Shown piece by piece: positions 26,901-37,503 of a DNA stretch of 64,000 nucleotides. Made by a program: the position numbers and the translations under genes. The first letter of the stretch is position 1; every line of letters starts with the position of its first letter. This stretch comes from Viscum album (lineage: Eukaryota > Streptophyta > Magnoliopsida > Santalales > Viscaceae). The notes beneath the pieces were generated by a model, which worked only from the letters and a program-made list of their open reading frames with translations, was not told where the DNA came from and ran no database searches. The stretch covers positions 1,172,384,670 through 1,172,448,669 of the forward strand of contig OY728137.1 of assembly GCA_963277665.1 (NCBI GenBank), in the 5' to 3' direction.

Positions 26901-27660
26901 CAAATATTGACATCCCATTGGGAAGATCATGAAATCATCATATAATTTATCACGATAAGAAGAATGACCTTGTGAATAGGGGGATCAGTTATTGAAGAGG
27001 CTCAACACTGGGGCTTATAACCATTAAAATGTTTTGGGTCTAACTAATGGAGGAAAAATAGTTGAATCACTGGGGGTATAATTAGGATCAAATAGAGTAT
27101 TAAATAATGGGGGTATAACCTATTGATTAATAAACCATTAAAATTAATAATAAGATTATAATGGATAATCTATAACCGGGGTATGTATAACTAGTTTTTG
27201 CAATATGTAAGTGTTAGTATTGAACAATATAAAAATAATTTTTTTATATTTCATTTAATTTTTTCATTACATGTTGGGTCTGTTCATCTTAATAGGTGAT
27301 AGAGGTCCAAAATCTGAAGGGGAAAAAGAAAATAATGTTAATTCACCAAATAAAGTCACATATGATTAAACCCCAATCAATGTGACTAAGTAATCCTTTT
27401 GATATTTAATTCCTATAAATTTATAATGTCATTTTTAAGGAAATTCTAAACTTAATAGTATGATTATTTTTTCCCCTATCAATAAGAATAGTGGAATGTA
27501 ATTATATTCCAAGGTGGTGAGCTATTTTCCTTCTAAAATTTCACCCACATTGGCTTAACCATTTTATCCCTAAGACAACTTTATCTTGAAAAGTCCTATT
27601 TTAAAAAAATTATATATGGGTTTTTATAGTACACACACATAATTTTAACTTTATTTTCAT
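24000..27660. other. AT-rich interior of the CACTA element, no gene recognised
   Basis: About 3.7 kb without a recognisable transposase exon or other domain. Small GC-richer islands occur near 25320-25640 and 26990-27190. They resemble decayed repeat DNA but match nothing else in the window that I can see. A CACTA transposase would normally occupy part of such an interior and is absent. Confidence 0.55.
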
Positions 27661-27729
27661 TTGGGAGAAAAACATATGTGGTTACAACCCCAAAATTAGT
27701 TGTGGATCCATGGCAGAATACCCTAACCC

Positions 27730-28080
27730 ATTTATTTCATCTTCCTTCCACTCGACCGATCCTCCACGAAACCCCTCAACAGCCTGACACCCTCCCCGAC
27801 GCCTCCTCGCCGCGACCCTCTTCATTCAAAGAAGTTGCTCTGAGTGGCCTCCCCACCTCCTCTATTCCTTCCTAACACCTCCCTGACACCTCTTCCCAAA
27901 CGCCACCTCGCAAACAGCCCTCAATACCCATGAAGCCTCCTCGCCGCAACCCTCCTCCCCACGATCCTCCTCCTCCAGCGAAGCTTCTTCGAGCAGCCTC
28001 CCCACCTCCTCCCTTCATTCTTGAAGGCTCTCCCCCACAACCCTCAACACCCCAGATGCCAATGTCAACACCCCCATTCC
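27730..28080 (+). repeat. C-rich degenerate array (CACTA interior)
   Basis: A second C-rich block has units such as CCTCCTCGCCGCGACCCTC and CCTCCCCACCTCCTC. Overlapping proline-rich and glycine-rich frames on both strands (27678-27875, 27930-28160, 27872-28090) follow from the repeat. It resembles 23625-23935 in composition and orientation. Confidence 0.65.
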
Positions 28081-28659
28081 CGATCATCATTGTATTTGAA
28101 AATATCTTTTATTTATTTTTTTCTTTCCTGAATCTAAAACTAATACTATATGTGAAGTGAACTACAAAGCTATGGTATATGGTCTTGTTCTTTTTCAATT
28201 AATGACTCTATGATACTATTTATTTGTTAAAGGATATTTCCCATTTTGGGTTCATTCCTTATTCAACATGTTTTGGTGCAGTGGTAGGTAATGATAGAGG
28301 GAATTCAGAATAAATTTCATACATTATCTTGTTGTGAGATGGGATTTTGGATGATTTTATAGATGGAGTAACCATTTTAGATCCTTTGGATCATTATACA
28401 TTCTCATGATAATTTATTCATTTAAAAAATGTTACATCTTTACCTCTAATCAATATTTAGAGATAATATAACCCGTTTTCCTTTATGATATGTGGTCGAT
28501 GTTGATGCATGAGGATTATGACATAGAAATTTCCTTACATCTTGAGAATGGTCCAAATAAATTTTCATGGGGTTATTTCATGTTGTGGTTTGAATAATAT
28601 ATCGATGGAGTATTGGGGAAACCATTCTGATGGGTGTATAAAAAATTTGATTCTCAAAG

Positions 28660-28895
28660 ATCCTTTCATGTCTTAGTATCCTTATAATTTATTGGGGGGA
28701 AAAGAGTTATGTCCCAACATTCTAACAATTTTGAGGGAGTTTCATCCTCATGATATTTGTTTTTGGACTGGTGAAGACTCTACATGTTTTACTACTAGTG
28801 TTGGAAGACCTAATTACATTTGTCTCAGTGGAAAAGTGTTAGGTATCCATCTGATCAATGTTAAACTATCAAGTTCAATCCCTAAAGTTAAATAG
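28660..28895 (+). other. Short unassigned coding-like fragment in the CACTA element
   Basis: A 67-codon frame includes ILREFHPHDICFW. This weakly recalls the start of plant LINE endonuclease domains, where a conserved GxGxKE is followed by a LxxxxxPDIxFL segment, but the catalytic residues are not visible. It could be a captured fragment or chance. A LINE RT fragment on the other strand lies about 5 kb away. Confidence 0.15.
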
Positions 28896-28899
28896 GAGG

Positions 28900-29820
28900 C
28901 AATGATGGGGGACTTTCTTAAAACTATGACACAATTTAAAGATGATATGTCCTTGAAAAATAATATTATAGATTATATACCTATAATGGAAGGTGAACAG
29001 AGTTTGGGTCCCAATATTGTCATCTAGAATTAGGTTGAATTAAAGTGGGATTGGTCCAAGGTTTAAACTATTATCATATATAATCCTTTATAGAAAATTT
29101 CCAATAAATATGAAAACCTTCAACAACGTTCCTTGGCCTAGGCGTAGGTTTCTTTTATTATCGACATTGGCACATCCTTGTTCATAATGTTCTCATTTAT
29201 TGAGAGGATTTAAGAACCCATGAATATGATCTCATCAAGTTTATTTTTCCATCCAACATATAATATATTTAAATGATAAAACTACTGATTTAAATCTCTT
29301 AACTATAGAGGAAGTGAAACTTCATGATTTTATTTCTATAAAGATTGTAGATATGCATGAATATGTGGCTCACATGGAAAGCATAAAGGCAAAAATATCA
29401 TAAAAATAACGGGCTAGAATCTATAAAATAGGAAATACAATAGGTAAACACCTTTGTTACACAAATTCATACTCTATCAAAAAATGGAGCTATTCATAGA
29501 ACCAATCTCCAGTGGTCCCTTAAAACCTTTTGTTAGGAATTAATAGATATATTGAATCAGGTAAGTCGAATTTCACTATAGTCACATCATTTCCATTTCA
29601 TTTCCTAATAAGGTCAAGAGAGACTCTAGGATTTGGATACTCATCAAATTTTTTTTCAATGAATGGAATATTTTATGCTCTCAATCATTTGTCCCTTTGT
29701 TACAAATTTCCATAGAAATTTTAATACTAATAATTGATTAGACATATTTTATTTTCAGAATGTCTAAATATTAGCATGTTAAGTTTATAATAATAGTAAC
29801 ATGAAAAAGACTCTAAAATA
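28900..29820. other. CACTA interior, nothing recognised
   Basis: The base composition is mixed and somewhat less AT-rich than the LTRs. A 61-codon frame (29530-29715) shows no domain. I see no repeat or RNA gene. Confidence 0.5.
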
Positions 29821-29827
29821 TGAATGT

Positions 29828-30190
29828 TTAGGGTAGGGGGTAGGTCTATAGTGCAGTGGGCAGGGGGTAGGGGGCACGGGGTAGGGGAGGGTAGAGGGGG
29901 CAGGGGCAGGGGGCAAGGGGGAGGTCTGTAGAGCAGGGGGGCAGGGGGCAGGGTGGAGGGGTGCAGGGGGAAGGGGGCAGGGTGGAGGGGGGCAGGGGGC
30001 AAGGGTATGGTGGAGGGGGGAAGGGGGCAAGGGGGATGTCTTCTAGGCATGGGGGAGGGGTGGTGGAGGGGATTGGGTGGAGTGGGGAGGTCTGCAGGGC
30101 AAGGGGTAGGGGTGGTCTGCAAGGGGTCTTCAAGGCAGGGGGAGGGGGTGGTGTATTGGGTAAGTGGAGAAAGGGGGTGGGGTAGGGGTG
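29828..30190 (-). repeat. G-rich minisatellite (C-rich on the minus strand)
   Basis: Tandem variants of GGGGGCAGGGGGCAGGGTGGA run about 360 bp, purine-rich on the plus strand. Several proline-rich and glycine-rich frames overlap on both strands and are artefacts. Runs of four or more G at short spacing give strong potential for G-quadruplex folding on the plus strand. Confidence 0.85.
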
Positions 30191-30199
30191 TAGTTAGTC

Positions 30200-32440
30200 T
30201 CTATAGGTTTATTTAATATTATATAAGGTTGAATTACCATTACAATCCATCTCTAACTTACCCATTTCATCATGATTAGGATTATCCAAATATTCCCTCT
30301 TATTTATAACATATTTCTTTCACTAAATCAAGGCTTGATATTAGTTGCAACAAATAAGATTTTTTATGACACCACTAGTTGTTATTGGTATGGATTTAAC
30401 ACCTTTTCATTTAAAAATCCAGGCCATTATGTCCACTTTCTTTAATTATAGCTTATAAAGATAGATTTGGATCCTGCAATCTTTCCTCCTTTTGAAAAAA
30501 CTGTTGGTTTAATTAATAATTTGATGTGTTTTCTCAACGATTTCATTGAACCATTGGGAATAGATTACATTAGACAATATTTTCTTATGGTTTTTAGAAA
30601 CCGTTGGGAAACCCCCCCCCCCCCCCTCCAATTAATAATTCATGAAAATCAATATCATACTGTGATATATTATTGAATTTGGTTTTCTCAAAACATAAAA
30701 ATAGTTATCATTGTAGTGTTTGTAGATATAAATCATTGGAAATTCACATACAAGACACTATGAGAAAATTATTTCTTTGCAATTTAGGTGAACAATATAT
30801 GTTGTGTTTCTAGTTTCATAAAGAATAACATATTCTATGTGAAATCATTTGGAGTTCATAAAAATGTTAAGAATATTTTATCTGTACAATTCTTCATACC
30901 ATTGATGCTTTGTGGATGGAGTTTTCATGTGAATGGAGTGTTATAATTTGCAAATGAAAATGTTATCTAATTCATACTGTTTTAATATGTTCCTAATTCA
31001 TTTGAAAGGAAATTGGTTTATGGATAAATGTATTGTTCTTTTTGGATTCACATATAGTTGAATGGGTAACCATATTTTATTAAATTATAAAGTGTTATCT
31101 AATTCATACTGTTTTAATATGTTCTCACACCTCATGTATTTTGGGATTTCAGTGTTTTGACTCCATTTTATGTTTTTAGTATGGCATTGGAACATTTTTT
31201 GTTGGTACGGGTGGATTTGGTTCTCCCAATCGAGGTAAGAATTTAGTGTCATTGGTTGGTTTCTCACTAGTTATGTACATCCTTTATGTGTTTTAATGTT
31301 CATAATATCCTTTTTGTCAAGCATTCTTCCCTGCTCATTGCTTTCGAGTAGCCAAGTTAAGGGAGACTCGCCTACATGTCCATAGGTAAGAAAGTATATG
31401 TATGTGGGTTCCCCCATTACGTGTATAGTCAACCATGGCAATGATTATGCACCTATGGGTCTATGTATTCCCATGTATATTTATATAAATTCATACACAG
31501 GTGAGTGGATATTGGTATATGCATATAAGCATATGTGCAATGATCCCCTTGCACGTGCTCATGGCCATGTGGGTCTGTGCATAACAGCTAGTTGTCTTTG
31601 CATGTGTGTGAAGGTGCGCATACCCAGGGGGGAGTAGAAAATTTTAGTTAGAAAGAAACAAGAGACGAAGTGGACGGTTTGGTTCCACCTTGAGGTAGGA
31701 TCCCTCTTCTAGCCTCTTTAATTAAATAATTCTTTAAATTGAATTTACCTTCTTTCTTAATTCTGCTTAATTATATTGAATTGCATATCTTGAATAAGTG
31801 TTCTTTAATATAATTGTTTCATTTGATAAATAAAGTCTTGTTTTTACAATAAGAAACCTCTAACGGAGGTGCGCTGTCTGCGAAAACTCACAGTGATAGT
31901 TATGTTCATCTATTTGCTTAAATTATTTCATTTGATTTGTGCTAAATGAGTTTTAGAATAAATGTTAAATATAATTAAATGAATTAAGTGATAACGCAAT
32001 TCCATGATTTTATAATTAACCCCCTCCAACGGAGGTGCGCTGTCTTCTAAACCAAAGAGTGGTGATAGTTATTTGTATCATGTTTAGATTTGGTTTGAGT
32101 CTTTCATATGCCTCTTATTGGTGTTTGTTTTGTGGCTAGTTAGTTTTTGTTTTCCATGAATAATATAAATTGGATTATCATAATCATTTAACTCAAATGA
32201 AATTGCCCGAGTAGTCATATTCCTTGACCATGGCACTTTCCTTTTCACGCGTAGAATATTATAAATAAAATATCCATGTTTAGGTAAAGTGAATGAATAT
32301 GTAAATGGTTTGTGTAGGGTGTGTGATTCTTTTCCATAGTTTTGTTTCCCTTTATATGTTGGGTCATTGTGCCACTCTCTACAACCTTATCTAAAGTTTC
32401 CTTGTTATAGCATATTAAATAGTTGATCTGTTCTATCATC
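30200..32440. other. CACTA interior, no gene recognised
   Basis: This mixed-composition stretch holds short frames (30467-30676, 31085-31267, 31398-31637) without domains. It contains a run of 15 C at 30612-30626, a GC-richer island near 31330-31640, and the direct repeat pair described at 31860-32046. Confidence 0.5.
31857..32075 (+). repeat. Direct repeat pair with a shared 18 bp core
   Basis: AACGGAGGTGCGCTGTCT occurs at about 31862 and again at about 32028. Both copies are followed, after some 15-20 bases, by GTGATAGTTAT. The spacing is about 166 bp. The core loosely recalls primer-binding regions of Athila/Tat-type retrotransposons, but no LTR could be tied to it. Function unknown. Confidence 0.6.
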
Positions 32441-32445
32441 TGCTG

Positions 32446-33610
32446 GTGGGGCGACGTTTGGAATGTTGCCCTGCCTCCTTTTGCTCCCTTCACTCATGGC
32501 TGGAATATGCTTCCCCATGAAAGTCGATGGACTGGACCAACACACCATGGTCATGTCGTGGTGACGTTGTAGTCATGTCGCGGTCACACTGCGGTCACGC
32601 CATCGTCATGCCGCTGTCACGCCGCGGTCACGCCGCGGTCATGCCGTGGTCATGCCGCGGTCAAGCTGTGGTCACGCTGTGGTTTGGCCCTACTCTAGGA
32701 TGACACCCCATGACGGTTTTCAGTGATAGTATTCCATGAGTCTTGTGATCAATGTTGAGACTGACTGATGACAATTTCTTTCGGCGGGGCAACGACCAGA
32801 ATGTTTCCCCACCTCCTCCTACTCCCTTCACTCTTAGCCGGAAGATACTGCCCTGCGGATGTCACTGGACTAGGCCAACACGCTAAGATCACGCCGTGAT
32901 TTGGCCCTGCTCCAAGATGACACTCTGTGGTAGTTAGTAGTGATAGTATTCCATGAGTCTTGTGATCAATTTTAAGAGGGAAAAATCACAATTTTTGCTA
33001 GCAGGGTGATGGCCGGAATTTTGTCCTGCCTCCTCCTAATCCCTACGCTCCTAGCCGGAAGACACTTCCCTATGGATGTCTCTGGACTAGGCCAACACGC
33101 CATGGTCACACCGCGGTGATGCCACAGTCACACCATGGTAATGCCATGATTTGGCCCTACTACAGAACAACACCCTGCGGTAGTTTGCAGTGATATTATT
33201 CCATGAGTCTTGTGATCATTACTGAGACTGACTAATCAAAATTTCTGCCGACAGGGTGATGGCCGAAATGTTCACCCACCTCCTCCTTCTCCATTCACTT
33301 TTGGCCAGAATATGCTTCCCCATGGATATCGCTGGACCGGGCCAACACCCCGTGGTCACACCGTGGTAATGCCGTGATTTGGACCTACTCCAGGACGACA
33401 CCCCGTAGTGGATCACAGTGATTTTATTCCATGAGTCTTGTGATCAATGTTGAGACTGACTAATCACAATTTCATTCTATGGGGAAATGGACGGAATGTT
33501 TCCCCGCCTCCTCCCGCTCCTTTCTCTCCTAGCCAGATGATGCTGCTCCACGGATGTCACTTGACCGGGCCAACACCCTGTGATCACTCCACAGTCACGC
33601 CACGGTAATT
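32446..33610 (+). repeat. Tandem repeats of about 220-250 bp with an 11 bp expansion
   Basis: Five diverged units are marked by CCATGAGTCTTGTGATCA at 32734, 32951, 33201 and 33429, spaced 217, 250 and 228 bp. Each unit has a GGAATGTT..CCCxCCTCCTCC segment, a GGACTAGGCCAACAC segment and a run of GGTCACGCC. In the first unit that run has expanded to about a dozen 11 bp copies of GGTCACGCCGC (32549-32683). Long frames crossing it (33219-33416, 33584-33793) are repeat by-products. Confidence 0.85.
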
Positions 33611-33619
33611 CGTGATTTG

Positions 33620-34045
33620 GCCCTCCTCCAGCCACAGCCAGCCCACCCTAGCCCCCTTCCACCTTAATTTCTGCCCACTGCCACTAGCATTCCATCCCGC
33701 AACAGTCCCCCCCTGCCACCTTCGAATCAGCCTGGACCATCTCCCCAACACCTGCAACCAGCCCCCTTCCACTAGCATTTCATCCCCTTCCACCTACATT
33801 CGAGCCCGCAGCAGCCCCAGCCCCCAAACTCCTGTAAAACACTCATGATAGCCCTCTGCCACCAGCAAAATAGCCCCAACCACTAGTTCCAGCCCCCACC
33901 AGCCCCAACCTTCAATATCCCAGCCCGCACCACCCCCTACCACATGCCCAATAGCCCCCATCCACCTACAATCCAGCCCACACCAGCCCCATGGCACCTA
34001 TTACAGCCCACACTAGCCCACTTCTATCTCCCTGCCGACTACCTT
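33620..34045 (+). repeat. C-rich degenerate region
   Basis: The stretch repeats CAGCCCCCACCAGCCCC-like units with intervening CCACTAGCATTTCATCCC segments that recur at 33683 and 33770. Overlapping frames on both strands (33612-33848 plus, 33584-33997 minus) are by-products and show no domain. Confidence 0.65.
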
Positions 34046-34055
34046 CCTGACCGCA

Positions 34056-34405
34056 TCAGCCACTCCATCCGGAACTAGACACTGCACCAGCCCCCAGTCT
34101 CCTATATTCTAGGATGTGCGAGAAAAACTCCATGCAAATCATAATAAATAAAGATGAAAGCGGATCGCCTATCCTGAGCCCTATTTTCCACGAAAAGTAG
34201 CCATGTAAACTGCCATTAAAGTTCACTGAGAACATTGGGGTAGAGATGTATATTTTAACCCAAGATGATAACCTAGTCGGAAAGCCGAGCAGATCCAATC
34301 CATCTCATAAGAAGCCCCACCTGACCGAATCAAAATCCTTGAATAAATCGATCTTGAAGGCACACCTAGGAACCCCAGAATCAAGATGGTAGCCCCAAAT
34401 GATTA
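34056..34405 (-). pseudogene. LINE (non-LTR) reverse transcriptase fragment inside the CACTA element
   Basis: On the minus strand the fragment reads GYHLDSGVPRCAFKIDLFKD and FDSVRWGFL (about 34310-34390), which matches the RT motif with the first catalytic Asp in plant L1-type LINEs. After a frame change it continues with WVKIYISTPMFSVNFNGSLH and GLRIGDPLSSLF (about 34150-34250), the GLRQGDPLS motif with Q changed to I. The YADD-type motif lies outside the fragment. The endonuclease, RNase H and poly(A) tail are not seen, so this is a truncated or captured piece rather than a whole LINE. Confidence 0.8.
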
Positions 34406-35165
34406 TGGCCCGCAACTGTCACGGGTCGATCTCCATGGTGAGGACGTTGGGGGTTGGAGGAGGCAACGCGCCCATGCTCTGGGGGTCCGGGGGCCGAAGG
34501 GCCCTGGTCCAAATATTCAGAAAATGTATCAACTTTGACCACTGTAACAGTGCGGATTTTGGAGTACACTTTATTGTTGCACTTTTGACTTCCAGCCAGC
34601 TACCACTAGAGTATTGGATACTTATATTAAAGGCTTCATAAGATTGAAAAATTCTATAATAATATTTCCTCATCAATCCATACTACTAAAGAAATCATAT
34701 CCTCCATGAATAGCTTTAGTAGTGTTGTCACCAGTTTCAACTAGTCAACCTATTCCTTGAAAACCCATTCTATAGAATCTACCTCAATTAATCCGAATGA
34801 GATGATTGCAAATCACCTATAACAACATGGACATTCTATTTGACTATAGACTATATTGAATCAGCATCAACTAAAGCAGAAGGAGGTGGACCACTAGGTG
34901 TAGATGAAACAATATGAGGTTCCTGATAACTCAAAATTCCACTGAAATCTAAAAGAAGTATTTCTTTGAAATATTATAAATATAATATGGATACAAAATC
35001 TAAAGGTACTGGGGAAACAACTCTCTCAACACTAGGTAAAGCAACCTCAACACTTTATGATTTGGTAGGTACATCTATGGGAAAATCTGGAACCTCACCT
35101 GCTTGGTCAATCTACTTCACTGAGGATCCCTTAATATATTTGAAAGGGATGTTTAAGGGGGATGT
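34405..35165. other. Unassigned sequence with coding-like composition
   Basis: This 760 bp block is less repetitive than its neighbours. Open frames occur at 34419-34676 (minus, 85 codons) and 34966-35175 (plus, 69 codons; rich in Thr, Ser and Lys). Neither shows a domain I recognise. It could be captured host sequence or part of another retroelement; the sequence does not decide. Confidence 0.35.
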
Positions 35166-35169
35166 TGTC

Positions 35170-36805
35170 AAGTAGGGGGGTTGTCTAGGGGGGTCCAGCA
35201 GGGGGGCGTCTGTCTAGGGGTGTCCAGGAGGGGGGGTGCTCTCTAGGGGGTCCATCAGGGGGGCTGATGTCCAAGGGGGTCCAACAGGGGGTGTGGGGGG
35301 GCTTCTGTCCAAGGGGGTCCAGTAGGTGGGGGTTGTACAGGTGGGTCCAGAAGGGGGGATGCTATCCAGGGGGTCCACCAGGGGGGCTACTGTCCAGGGG
35401 GGCTGGGGCTGCTACCCAGGGGGGTCTAGTAGGGGGCACGAAGGGGGATAAGTGTGGGTATAGGGGATGAGCACTACTATGTTCTACCATGTGTTGTAGT
35501 TACTTTTGAGCTAATTTTGGACTTCTTTGATAGTTTGTCTTATAGGGAGACTAATTTAAGTGCAGTTATGTGCTTTTTGGATTTGTTTAATTCTTATTAT
35601 GTAAGTAGCTTTCGGGTATAATTTAATTTGGAGGGGACCAGCAGGGGGCTGGGGGGAAACTGGAGGGGGTGAAAGTCTGGTCTGGTAGGGGCTGGGTGAG
35701 GGGAAATAGGCAGGGGGTGCAGGACTGGCAGGGGGAGGGGGGAACCGGCAGGGCGGAAACTAGCAGGGGACTAGTAGGGGGAGGGGGCTGGAAGGGAGGG
35801 GACTGGCAGGGGGAGGGGGTTAACTGGCAGGGGTGAAAGGGGTGGGGTGACTAGGTTCTGGGGGGTGTCGAGGGGGGATCTGTCTAGGGTCTGGGGGGTG
35901 TCCAGGTTCTGTGGGGTGTCCAAGGTCAGTCCGGGGGGGGCTGTCCAACATTTGGGGGGGTCTGTCCTGGGGGTCTATATAGGGTCTATCTGGGGGGGTT
36001 TGTCCAGGAGGTCTGAGGGGTATCCATATTTGGAGGGGCAGGACTGGTAGGGGGATGGGGAACTGGAAGGGGGAGGGGGAAAATAGTAGGGGGAGGGGAC
36101 TGGTAGGGGGACTGGTAGGGGAGGGGGGTAACTAGCAGGGGTTAAAGGGGTGGGATGTCCAGGTTCTAGGGGGTGTCTACAAGGATCTATCTAGGGTCTG
36201 GGAGGGTGTTCAGGTTCTTGGGGTGGGGGTCCAGGGTCTGTCCAGGAGGGTTGGAGGGAGGTATTTCTAGGGTAGTGGGGGGTTTTGGGGTGGTCCAAGT
36301 TCTGGGGGGTTCTAGGGTCTGTCCAGGAGGTTGGGGGTGGTTGTCTAGGGGAGTGGAGGTCTAGGCTGTCCAGGAGGATCTCTCCAGGGTCTGGGGGTGT
36401 CAAGGGTATGGGGGCGTCCAGGGTCTATCCATGGGGGGTATCTAGAGTCCGAGGGGGGGGTATGTCCTAGGTCTATCTGGGGGTGTCTAGGGTATGGGGG
36501 TGTTGATGGTATGTCTGGGGGGTGTCCAGGGCTTGTCCGGGGGTTGTCCAGGGTCTATCTGGGGGTGCCTAGGGTCAGGGGGGGTGTTTAGGGTCTGTCT
36601 GGGAGGTTTCTAGGGTCTCTCTAGGAGGGGGGTGTCCAGGGTCTATCCAAGAGGGGGGCTTTGCAGGGGGGTTGTCCAAGGGGGCTTTTCCAGGGGGAGG
36701 GTGCTATCTAGGGGAGGGGGTTTATGTTGGGTGGGGGTGTCCAGTGTCCAGGAGGGAGGGGGCTGTAGGGGGTGGGCTACTGTAGGGGGGGTTGTGCAGG
36801 GGAGC
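35170..36805 (-). repeat. Large G-rich degenerate minisatellite
   Basis: About 1.6 kb of variants of GGGGGGTGTCCAGGGTCTGTC and GGTCCAGCAGGGGGGCTGTC, interrupted by unique sequence near 35470-35630 and by a GGACTGGCAGGGGGAGGGGG sub-array near 35690-36140. All frames across it (35267-36859, both strands) are glycine-rich, arginine-rich or proline-rich by-products. It sits next to the right subterminal repeats of the CACTA element. Confidence 0.85.
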
Positions 36806-36814
36806 TATTTTTAT

Positions 36815-37164
36815 GGTTTCTCAGAACTTATAGCCACGGTTTCTAACCATGGCTATTAGTCTATTGCCACGGTTTTTTACCGTGGCTATAGGTCTAATGT
36901 CACATTTTCTAACCATGGAAATAAATTGTGTTCCTCCTCTAGTATAGCCACGATTCTAAACCGTGGCTATAGTGATATTACCACAGTTTGAACTGTGGCT
37001 GATTACCTATAGCCACAGTTCCAAACCGTGGCTCTAAGTCTAGGCCTATAGCCATGCCAAACTTATCTATGGTTTATCAAACCGTGGTTATTGCCTACAT
37101 CCACAGTTTAAGGTCCTATAGCCATGGTTTTAATCCATGGATATAGCGTAAATTTTCAGTAGTG
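36815..37164 (-). repeat. CACTA right terminus and dense subterminal palindromic repeats
   Basis: Roughly seven units with the form TATAGCCACGGTTT followed by AACCGTGGCTAT, each able to form a hairpin, precede the terminus CAGTAGTG at 37164. Dense subterminal repeats are typical of CACTA elements, where they bind transposase. Many CG positions have changed to TG or CA. Confidence 0.85.
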
Positions 37165-37167
37165 ACA

Positions 37168-37440
37168 ACTCATGATATCTAGATTGAAGATCAATCATTG
37201 AGAAATATTGATCTCCGTGAAGTTGGTCGAATAAATCATCAATGCATGGTAGGTGATATTTGTTCTTTATTTTTATAGCATTAATCTCCCTGTAGCCAAT
37301 GCAGAACCGCATAAATCCATAATTCTTATTAATAAAAAAGTTTGGGCCTCCCCATGGGGAAACACAAGGGCGAATAAATCCCTTATTACTCAATTCCTCT
37401 AGTTGTTTCTTTAGTTCTACTAATTCCACAGTGGACATTC
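37168..37440 (-). pseudogene. Gypsy-B reverse transcriptase, N-terminal side of the CACTA insertion
   Basis: An open stretch on the minus strand reads [22 protein letters not shown], which continues through [40 protein letters not shown] and [14 protein letters not shown]. The order and spacing match the Ty3/gypsy RT fingers and palm, with the first catalytic Asp in MIDLQS. The frame runs a few codons into the CACTA terminus (to 37130), so the last residues of that frame are not gypsy. The remainder of the domain is at 23204-23458. Confidence 0.9.
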
Positions 37441-37503
37441 TATAAGGGGTCTTCTAATGGGCCTTGAACCAGGAATTAAATCAATGGAAAACTCAATTTC
37501 TCA

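Larger units (their letters stand above)
23462..37164. mobile_element. CACTA (En/Spm-type) DNA transposon, 13.7 kb, non-autonomous
   Basis: The left end reads CACAGTACTAGAAATT and the right end, on the opposite strand, CACTACTGAAAATTT, matching the CACTA terminus with small changes on the left. A 3 bp TSD, ACA, lies at 23459-23461 and 37165-37167, the length typical of this superfamily. Subterminal repeats with cores like TATAGCCACGGTTT are dense at the right end and sparse at the left. No TNP2-type transposase is recognisable; the interior is C-rich and G-rich arrays, tandem repeats of about 230 bp, a LINE RT fragment and unassigned sequence. It lies in the Gypsy-B RT, is the innermost complete layer, and so arrived after Gypsy-B. 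Confidence 0.85.

Noticed and set aside
29727..30216. Several overlapping proline-rich and glycine-rich open frames on both strands
   Set aside because: They come from a G-rich minisatellite that lacks stops in most frames; there is no domain and no codon bias.
34419..34676. 85-codon minus-strand frame beside the LINE fragment
   Set aside because: It overlaps open frames on the other strand and in another minus frame and shows no recognisable motif, so I do not call it a gene.
35267..36859. Chain of glycine-rich frames that could look like a multi-exon gene
   Set aside because: These are by-products of the G-rich array; the frames change with each repeat indel and the opposite strand is equally open.
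37130..37167. Continuation of the gypsy RT frame to 37130
   Set aside because: The last dozen or so codons are read from the CACTA terminus, not from gypsy; the RT sequence ends at the ACA target duplication.
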